In this document: piece by piece, positions 1-4,347 of the stretch
Numbering within the stretch: position 1 is the stretch's first letter
Layout of the letters: each line of letters opens with the position of its first letter
DNA from: Bacteroidales bacterium UBA7574
GTDB lineage: Bacteria; Bacteroidota; Bacteroidia; Bacteroidales; Paludibacteraceae
Reading direction: 5' to 3'
Length of the DNA stretch: 7,721 bases
Assembly: GCA_002479035.1 (NCBI GenBank)
Contig: DLLA01000112.1
Span: forward strand, 1-7,721
Notes under the pieces: model-generated
The model's input: the letters and a program-made list of their open reading frames with translations, nothing else
Told to the model about the DNA's origin: nothing
The model's database searches: none
Position numbers and translations under genes: made by a program

Positions 1-165
1 GCAGGGACTGTTTTATTGGTAGGCACAGACCCTTCAAAGATTGAAGAAGGGGTGTCGATGCTATTGGAAAACAAATTGATATACAAGCAGATGAGTGAGA
101 CCGTGAACCCTTATGGTGACGGGTGCGCTTGTGAGAGAATAGTGAAATACTTGTGTGCACTTTAG
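1..165 (+). CDS. wecB: UDP-N-acetylglucosamine 2-epimerase (non-hydrolysing), C-terminal fragment
   Basis: Reading from base 1 in frame 1 gives 54 residues and a TAG stop at 163-165; the gene's start lies outside the window. The fragment begins AGTVLLVGTDPSKIEEGV and ends with NPYGDGCACERIVKYL. A VGT-[DE]-x-x-K-I segment followed by NPYGDGxAxxRI is the characteristic C-terminus of the WecB/MnaA family, which interconverts UDP-GlcNAc and UDP-ManNAc in the cytoplasm and feeds ManNAc-containing surface polysaccharides. The catalytic residues lie upstream and cannot be inspected, so activity is inferred from the family only. Related epimerases of capsule clusters that act on other UDP-HexNAc sugars share this C-terminus, so the symbol is less certain than the family. 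The next gene starts 9 bp after the stop, indicating co-transcription. Confidence 0.85.
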   Translation, partial: AGTVLLVGTDPSKIEEGVSMLLENKLIYKQMSETVNPYGDGCACERIVKYLCAL

Positions 166-174
166 CGTTGTGGT

Positions 175-924
175 ATGATTCCAAAGATTATTCATTATTG
201 TTGGTTTGGTGGTAAGCCCATGCCCGAGTTGGCACAGAAATGTATTGAGAGTTGGAAGAAATACTTGCCGGATTATGAGTTGCGGCTTTGGAATGAGGAT
301 ACGTTTGACCTTAATATATATCCGTATGCGCGCGAGGCATACGATAGCCGCAAGTTCGCCTTTGTGACCGATGTTGTCCGTCTGTGGGCATTGGAAAAGT
401 TCGGAGGGGTGTATATGGATACTGATGTGGAGATGTTGCGTCCCCTTGGGGATTTGATGAACTTACCCGCTTTTACGGGCTATGAAGCCAGTTTGGCAAA
501 CGCTCCAGTAACCGGTTTGATGGCATCGGCTCCGCATGGGGAGTGGGTGACAGAGCAATTGGCATACTATCAAGGGCGGCATTTCGTACAGAGCGACGGC
601 ACGCTTGACCTGACTACAAATACTGTAACTATTGCGCGCATTATGCAAGAAAACGGGTTCGTGATAGATGGCAAGTATGGTGTTTACAAAGGCGATATGC
701 ACGTTTTTCCAGTTGATTATTTTTGTCCGCTGACAAGTACACGTGTGCTCAAATTGACAAAAAATACCTATTGTATTCATCATTTTGCGGGCAGTTGGAT
801 TGAGCAAACCCGATGGCAGAAATGCAAACAATACATCACCCACCACATATTGGGTACCCAATTGACAGATAGACTAATACAAGTTAAACGGAGTATATTA
901 GGCAAGGTGCGTAATAAGATATGA
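175..924 (+). CDS. DXD-motif glycosyltransferase of the GT32-like / capsular polysaccharide type
   Basis: This 249-residue soluble protein opens with IPKIIHYCWFGG, the usual N-terminus of the 'sugar-binding region containing DXD motif' family (Gly_transf_sug, GT32-like). Residues about 60-86 hold the family core: FAFVTDVVRLWALEKFGGVYMDTDVE, with D66 and R69 in the TD..R motif and the metal/nucleotide-sugar binding D82-T83-D84. A later CIHHFAGSW segment near residues 200-208 matches the conserved H..xGSW motif near the family C-terminus. There is no signal peptide or membrane helix, so it probably works at the inner face of the cytoplasmic membrane on a lipid-linked oligosaccharide. Donor and acceptor cannot be predicted. 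It begins 9 bp after the epimerase stop and is probably in the same operon. Its DNA is AT-rich: 26 G+C in bases 181-240, compared with 35 of 60 in a sample of gmd. ATG at 175 fits because the family motif begins immediately after it. Confidence 0.87.
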   Translation: MIPKIIHYCWFGGKPMPELAQKCIESWKKYLPDYELRLWNEDTFDLNIYPYAREAYDSRKFAFVTDVVRLWALEKFGGVYMDTDVEMLRPLGDLMNLPAFTGYEASLANAPVTGLMASAPHGEWVTEQLAYYQGRHFVQSDGTLDLTTNTVTIARIMQENGFVIDGKYGVYKGDMHVFPVDYFCPLTSTRVLKLTKNTYCIHHFAGSWIEQTRWQKCKQYITHHILGTQLTDRLIQVKRSILGKVRNKI

Positions 925-935
925 TAGTGGTTTGG

Positions 936-967
936 GTTGTATAAATGCCATATTTTGACTATCTTTG
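936..967 (+). promoter_or_regulatory. Possible internal Bacteroidota-type promoter before the membrane protein gene
   Basis: GTTG at 936-939 is followed by a 20-bp gap and TATCTTTG at 960-967, which fits the Bacteroidota consensus (TTTG, 19-21 bp, TAnnTTTG). Transcription would begin near 972-975. That leaves only about 8 bases before the ATG at 982 but about 35 before an in-frame ATG at 1009. The -33 element is imperfect and the site sits inside a probable operon, so a chance match is possible. The -7 octamer is identical to the one at 3810-3817. Confidence 0.4.
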
Positions 968-981
968 TGCGCTGAAAGAGA

Positions 982-2451
982 ATGCAATACAAGTCGCTAC
1001 CCAATACGATGCCCTTGGCGTTTGTGCCGCGGAGCATAACGAATGCAGCCATGCTGACCTACGTGCTGGCGTTGCTAGCATGCAATGTGCTGTATATGCG
1101 CTATGCCCTGACGTGGTACTGGTGGGTGTTCGGCTTGGCAGAGGTGTGCGGGTTCTTCTATTTTGCCAACTATTTCACCAAAGCGTGGGTACAAATATCG
1201 CCCAAGTTGTTTGCCAAACGGCTTTTCGGAACGGCCTTGGGCATACGTGTGGTGTATGTGCTGTTCTCGTATTGGTTCTATGTCACGATGACGGGCTCGC
1301 CGTTTGAGTTTGACCCCGGCGATGTGGGATTCTACAACGAGTTGGGTAAATACGGAGCCAGCCTTTTGCGCGAGGGGAACTGGAATCTATTTAAGGCGTT
1401 CTCCGATTATAGCGGTGCCGACTATTCCGACTTGGGGTATCCTTTGTATCTGTCGTTTGTATGTTGGTTGACGGGGGATAGCATACTGATTGCACGTCTC
1501 TTCAAGGCGGTATGGAGTGCGTGGACGGCGTTGCTGATATACAAGTTGGCGGCACGCAACTTCGGCGAGAGTACAGGGCGTATGGCGGGTGTATTGTGTA
1601 TGCTGATGCCTAACCTTATATATTATTGCGGTCTGCACCTCAAGGAGATAGAGATGGTGTTTCTGGCGGTGCTGTTTGCGGAGCGGGCGGATTATATCCT
1701 GCGACGCGGCAAACTGACCTTCGGACCAACAGCCGCGCTGATGCTTCTTCCGGGGGCGTTGTTTACCATACGTACGGCATTGGCTGCGGTGCTTGTGTTG
1801 GCATTTTTGTGCGCCTTGCTGCTGAGTAGCGACCGCGTGGTGGGGTGGGGGAGACGTGCCTTGCTGATAGTGATAGCATCCGCGTTTGTGGGTGCTGTGA
1901 TGCTGAATAATACAAGCATCGGCAATAGTGTGCGTGTCATGTGGCAGACACGCGGTTCGGAACAAAAAGGTAACATGGAATGGCGCGCTACCCGTGTGGA
2001 TAAGGGCGGAAATGTGCAGAAATTTGCCAAGTACGCGGGTGCGGCTGTGTTTGCACCGATGATATTCACTATTCCGTTTCCCACTATGACCGAGGTCCCC
2101 GGACAGGAAAACCTGAAGATGATACACGGTGGCAATTTTGTGAAGAATATCACATCGTTTTTCACGATATTGGCGTTGTTTATCCTTTTGTTTAGCGGCG
2201 ACTGGCGCAAGCATGTGCTGCCTATTGCCATTTTGTGCGGGTATTTGGTGGTATTGACATTTTCCTCTTTTGCCCAGTCGGAACGATTCCACTTGCCCTC
2301 TGTACCCTTTGCGATGATGTTTGCCGCGTATGGTATCTCCTATATGCGCAATCCGAAATACAAACGTTGGTTCCGTATGTGGTGTGTCTTGATGTTCATC
2401 GCCGCCATCGCATGGAACTGGTTCAAACTCGCAGGGCGCGGCATGATATAG
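982..2451 (+). CDS. Multi-pass membrane protein, probable GT-C / family-39-like glycosyltransferase
   Basis: The predicted protein has 489 residues with about ten or more hydrophobic segments (for example near 24-40, 46-64, 81-103, 180-225, 246-285, 290-305, 385-400, 410-430 and 460-482). After an N-terminal block of helices, a loop at residues 105-160 contains D111 and D114 in FEFDPGDVGFY, then a G-Y-PLYLS motif. Acidic residues in the first large outside loop followed by a [GY]-P-x-Y motif are typical of GT-C membrane transferases (GT39/ArnT-like), which use polyprenyl-phosphate sugars on the periplasmic face. Length and context in a polysaccharide cluster agree. I cannot exclude a Wzy-like polymerase, which is also polytopic and poorly conserved. 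The start is ambiguous: in-frame ATGs occur at 982, 1009 and 1051, all before the first membrane helix. It lies 57 bp after the glycosyltransferase and 50 bp before gmd. Confidence 0.68.
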   Translation: MQYKSLPNTMPLAFVPRSITNAAMLTYVLALLACNVLYMRYALTWYWWVFGLAEVCGFFYFANYFTKAWVQISPKLFAKRLFGTALGIRVVYVLFSYWFYVTMTGSPFEFDPGDVGFYNELGKYGASLLREGNWNLFKAFSDYSGADYSDLGYPLYLSFVCWLTGDSILIARLFKAVWSAWTALLIYKLAARNFGESTGRMAGVLCMLMPNLIYYCGLHLKEIEMVFLAVLFAERADYILRRGKLTFGPTAALMLLPGALFTIRTALAAVLVLAFLCALLLSSDRVVGWGRRALLIVIASAFVGAVMLNNTSIGNSVRVMWQTRGSEQKGNMEWRATRVDKGGNVQKFAKYAGAAVFAPMIFTIPFPTMTEVPGQENLKMIHGGNFVKNITSFFTILALFILLFSGDWRKHVLPIAILCGYLVVLTFSSFAQSERFHLPSVPFAMMFAAYGISYMRNPKYKRWFRMWCVLMFIAAIAWNWFKLAGRGMI

Positions 2452-2501
2452 CACCACCCCTACGCAAACAACAAAAACTACGCAAATAATGTGAAACAAA
2501 T

Positions 2502-3548
2502 ATGAAAACAGCATTAATCACAGGCATCACGGGTCAGGACGGCTCCTTCTTGGCAGAGTTCCTGCTTGAGAAAGGCTACGAGGTACACGGTATTCTCCGC
2601 CGATCCAGCACATTCAACACGGGGCGTATCGAGCACCTCTACCTGCAGGAATGGGTGCGCGACCAGAAGAAAAAGCGCGCCATCAACCTTCATTACGGCG
2701 ATATGACCGACTCTTCATCGCTCATCCGCATCATCGGCGAGGTGCAGCCCGACGAGATATACAACCTCGCCGCGCAGTCGCACGTCAAAGTCTCTTTCGA
2801 TGTCCCCGAATACACGGCAGACACCGATGCCATCGGCACTTTGCGCCTCTTGGAGGCAGTGCGTATGCTCGGCTTGGAGAAGAAAACCAAGATTTACCAA
2901 GCCTCCACCTCCGAACTCTTCGGGCTGGTGCAGGAAGTCCCGCAACGCGAGACCACGCCCTTCTACCCGCGTTCACCCTATGGCGTGGCAAAGCAGTACG
3001 GCTTTTGGATAACCAAGAACTACCGCGAGGCGTATGGTATGTTCGCTGTGAACGGCATCTTGTTCAACCATGAGTCTGAGCGTCGCGGCGAGAACTTCGT
3101 GACGCGCAAAATCACACTGGCGGCTGCAGCCATTGCCCACGGCAAACAGGACAAACTCTACCTCGGCAACCTCTCCGCGCGTCGCGATTGGGGCTATGCC
3201 AAGGACTATGTGGAGTGTATGTGGCTCATTCTTCAGAATCCGACGCCCGAGGACTTTGTCATCGCCACGGGCGAGATGCACACCGTGCGCGAGTTCTGCA
3301 CGCTGGCTTTCCGTGAGGCGGGTATCGAACTCACATGGCAGGGCGAGGGCGTCAACGAAAAGGGCGTGGATGCCGGTGGACGTGTATTGGTGGAGGTGGA
3401 TCCGAGGTTCTTCCGTCCAACCGAAGTCGAGCAACTCTGCGGCGACCCCGCCAAGGCAAAGACGCTCTTGGGCTGGAATCCTCGCAAGACCTCCTTTGAG
3501 GACTTGGTCCGTATTATGGTTCGCCACGATATGGAGGCATACAACTAA
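2502..3548 (+). CDS. gmd: GDP-mannose 4,6-dehydratase
   Basis: This 348-residue protein converts GDP-D-mannose to GDP-4-keto-6-deoxy-D-mannose in the cytoplasm, the first step towards GDP-L-fucose, GDP-D-rhamnose and related sugars. It is an extended short-chain dehydrogenase. The Rossmann glycine motif is G8-x-x-G11-x-x-G14 in TGITGQDGS, and the GMD-specific cofactor segment [15 protein letters not shown] covers residues 33-47. NLAAQSHV follows, and the active site is complete: T136 and E138 in STSE, plus Y160 and K164 in YGVAK, matching the T/E/Y/K set of the E. coli enzyme with an offset of four. The [17 protein letters not shown] block is also diagnostic. It is somewhat shorter than the 373-residue E. 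coli protein, with no motif lost. The leader is A-rich and carries a direct repeat of CTACGCAAA at 2460-2468 and 2478-2486; no Shine-Dalgarno is visible. The DNA is GC-rich relative to the upstream glycosyltransferase. No fcl-type partner follows it in this window. Confidence 0.96.
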   Translation: MKTALITGITGQDGSFLAEFLLEKGYEVHGILRRSSTFNTGRIEHLYLQEWVRDQKKKRAINLHYGDMTDSSSLIRIIGEVQPDEIYNLAAQSHVKVSFDVPEYTADTDAIGTLRLLEAVRMLGLEKKTKIYQASTSELFGLVQEVPQRETTPFYPRSPYGVAKQYGFWITKNYREAYGMFAVNGILFNHESERRGENFVTRKITLAAAAIAHGKQDKLYLGNLSARRDWGYAKDYVECMWLILQNPTPEDFVIATGEMHTVREFCTLAFREAGIELTWQGEGVNEKGVDAGGRVLVEVDPRFFRPTEVEQLCGDPAKAKTLLGWNPRKTSFEDLVRIMVRHDMEAYN

Positions 3549-3584
3549 TATAACTTCTTCAAATAGCCGGTTCTCTCTGTTGAG

Positions 3585-3661
3585 CCCCTCCTCTGCGGGG
3601 GGGGCGCAAGTCCTGTGGACGTAGTTGGGTACTCTTGGAGGGGGCAAGGAGGGGAGTTTTT
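3585..3661 (+). terminator. GC-rich inverted repeat with T-run, probable terminator after gmd
   Basis: CCCCTCCT at 3585-3592 is perfectly complementary to AGGAGGGG at 3647-3654, which is followed within two bases by TTTTT at 3657-3661. The intervening 54 bases contain an eight-G run (3597-3604) and a small perfect hairpin, GTCC-TGT-GGAC, at 3610-3620. Position 37 bp after the gmd stop suits a factor-independent terminator. The long loop is atypical for a simple terminator, so the element may be an intergenic repeat that also terminates. Confidence 0.5.
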
Positions 3662-3785
3662 AGCGGCCCTTTTATGGTTATTGATGGAGAAAAAACTTTC
3701 AGGATTAATGGTCTAATTAACGGCAATTTTTGTACTATTGATTATCACTGACTTATAAAGAAAATGCAAAAATAATGCAGAAAAA

Positions 3786-3817
3786 TTTGGATTTTGGACG
3801 ATTTTGTATTATCTTTG
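3786..3817 (+). promoter_or_regulatory. Strong Bacteroidota-type promoter with no recognised gene behind it
   Basis: TTTG at 3786-3789, a 20-bp spacer and TATCTTTG at 3810-3817 match the Bacteroidota housekeeping sigma consensus in both boxes and spacing. An AT-rich stretch precedes it. Transcription should begin around 3822-3825. The nearest convincing coding start downstream is gcvP at 4348, so the transcript would have a leader of about 525 bases or be a separate non-coding RNA. Confidence 0.65.
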
Positions 3818-3970
3818 TACTTAAATTGGGATGGCAGTGGGGCGTGATTGTTTGATGTGCGTAGAGGTTCGTTGGTTTCCGTGATTTCTGTATTTGTGCA
3901 GAGGAGCGTGTTGTGGGAGAGGGGGTATAAGTGGTAAGGAGAGTTGCCGCCTGTTGTTGTGTCTGTAGTA

Positions 3971-4002
3971 GGGATAGTGGTAGGGACACGGGTGTTGGCG
4001 GG
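3971..4002 (+). other. Possible G-quadruplex sequence in the G-rich segment
   Basis: Four GGG runs at 3971-3973, 3983-3985, 3990-3992 and 4000-4002 are separated by loops of 9, 4 and 7 bases. This fits a relaxed three-tier G-quadruplex pattern on the + strand, and so in any RNA from the 3786-3817 promoter. One loop exceeds the stricter seven-base limit, and the surroundings are G-rich anyway, so it may be a by-product of composition. Confidence 0.35.
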
Positions 4003-4044
4003 TTGTTGTCAGTCGTTGGTTATGTAGATGTGCCATGCATGGGA

Positions 4045-4130
4045 AATTAATGGCTAATTACATTGAAATTAATGTTCTTGTTTGTTGTTGGCGAGTTATC
4101 CATTAACGGTCCATTCGCGGCAATTAACGG
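4045..4130 (+). repeat. Cluster of dispersed 9-mer repeats (NATTAAYGG / NATTCGCGG)
   Basis: AATTAATGG at 4045-4053, CATTAACGG at 4101-4109, CATTCGCGG at 4112-4120 and AATTAACGG at 4122-4130 share the pattern NATT-(AA or CG)-YGG. Related copies lie at 3703-3711 and 3715-3723 upstream and in the tandem array at 4150-4186. All copies have the same orientation. The copies 4101, 4112 and 4122 are spaced 11 and 10 bp apart, about one helical turn. No known binding motif is recognised; intergenic decay repeats are equally possible. Confidence 0.5.
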
Positions 4131-4149
4131 AGAACTATACCCGCTAACG

Positions 4150-4186
4150 AATTCGTGGCTTTTAATTCGCGGCTTTTAATTCGCGG
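4150..4186 (+). repeat. Tandem 14-bp repeat, 2.6 copies
   Basis: The unit AATTCGYGGCTTTT occurs at 4150-4163 (with T at the Y position) and 4164-4177 (C), followed by a partial copy AATTCGCGG at 4178-4186. The core AATTCGYGG belongs to the same 9-mer family as the copies at 4045-4130. It lies about 90 bp upstream of the gcvP promoter. Confidence 0.75.
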
Positions 4187-4220
4187 ATAAGTCATGTTTA
4201 ACCGTTTTGGGGTGCAGTTT

Positions 4221-4257
4221 AATTCTTCATAATTCTTCACGAAGCGTAATGCGTAAT
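4221..4257 (+). repeat. Two adjacent short tandem duplications
   Basis: AATTCTTCAT and AATTCTTCAC form a 10-bp tandem pair at 4221-4240, followed by GCGTAAT twice at 4244-4257. They sit immediately upstream of the -33 element of the gcvP promoter (4274). Replication slippage in non-coding DNA is the simplest explanation; a binding role cannot be shown. Confidence 0.55.
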
Positions 4258-4273
4258 GATATTCGGGGCTCCT

Positions 4274-4305
4274 CTTGTGTATGTTGCGGAAAAGCAGTAA
4301 TTTTG
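4274..4305 (+). promoter_or_regulatory. Promoter of gcvP, Bacteroidota type
   Basis: CTTG at 4274-4277, a 20-bp spacer and TAATTTTG at 4298-4305 fit the Bacteroidota pattern of a TTG element, about 20 bp, then TAnnTTTG. The predicted start site, near 4310-4312, gives a leader of about 36 AT-rich bases before the GTG at 4348. It lies downstream of the alternative in-frame ATG at 4207 and so argues against that start. Confidence 0.6.
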
Positions 4306-4347
4306 TGGCTTGTTAGGTGGATAATTAACCCATTAAAATACGATATT

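Larger units (their letters stand above)
3549..4347. other. Long intergenic region between gmd and gcvP
   Basis: No reading frame in these 799 bases looks like a protein gene. Going downstream, the region contains a GC-rich inverted repeat with a T-run (3585-3661), an AT-rich stretch (3690-3790), a strong promoter-like sequence (3786-3817), and a segment from about 3825 to 4030 with very few C residues on the + strand. In 3841-4020 I count 75 G and 18 C. Beyond that lie short repeated motifs (4045-4257) and a second promoter (4274-4305) ahead of gcvP. The only short frames behind the first promoter are 17 and 23 codons and are not supported. The region could be an untranslated leader, an unrecognised RNA gene, or decayed DNA. 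Confidence 0.75.

Noticed and set aside
1387..2514. A 375-codon open frame on the minus strand opposite the membrane protein gene
   Set aside because: Its translation is rich in H, Q, R and C with no family motif, as expected for the complement of a hydrophobic coding sequence. The + strand frame has clear membrane helices and cluster context.
3765..3772. Minus-strand -7 box (CAAAAATA on the + strand)
   Set aside because: No TTTG-type element lies at the required distance on that strand and there is no gene for it to serve nearby.
3753..3989. A 78-codon minus-strand frame in the intergenic region (and a 71-codon one at 3821-4036)
   Set aside because: Low-complexity P/T/S/Q/H-rich translations reflect the G/T-rich + strand. 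The longer one would run through the promoter at 3786-3817, and no start signal is visible.
3831..4106. Short + strand frames of 17 codons (3831-3884) and 23 codons (4035-4106) behind the orphan promoter
   Set aside because: Too short to separate from chance, with no recognisable sequence and no supporting spacing or leader.
4101..4186. CRISPR array
   Set aside because: Repeat units are 9-14 bp with spacers of 1-5 bp or none and no cas genes; these are short tandem or dispersed repeats.
3820..4347. Glycine riboswitch upstream of gcvP
   Set aside because: This would be the expected regulator in some bacteria, but I see none of the conserved glycine-aptamer core; the GGAGAG-like strings occur in purine-rich sequence without the matching partner segments.
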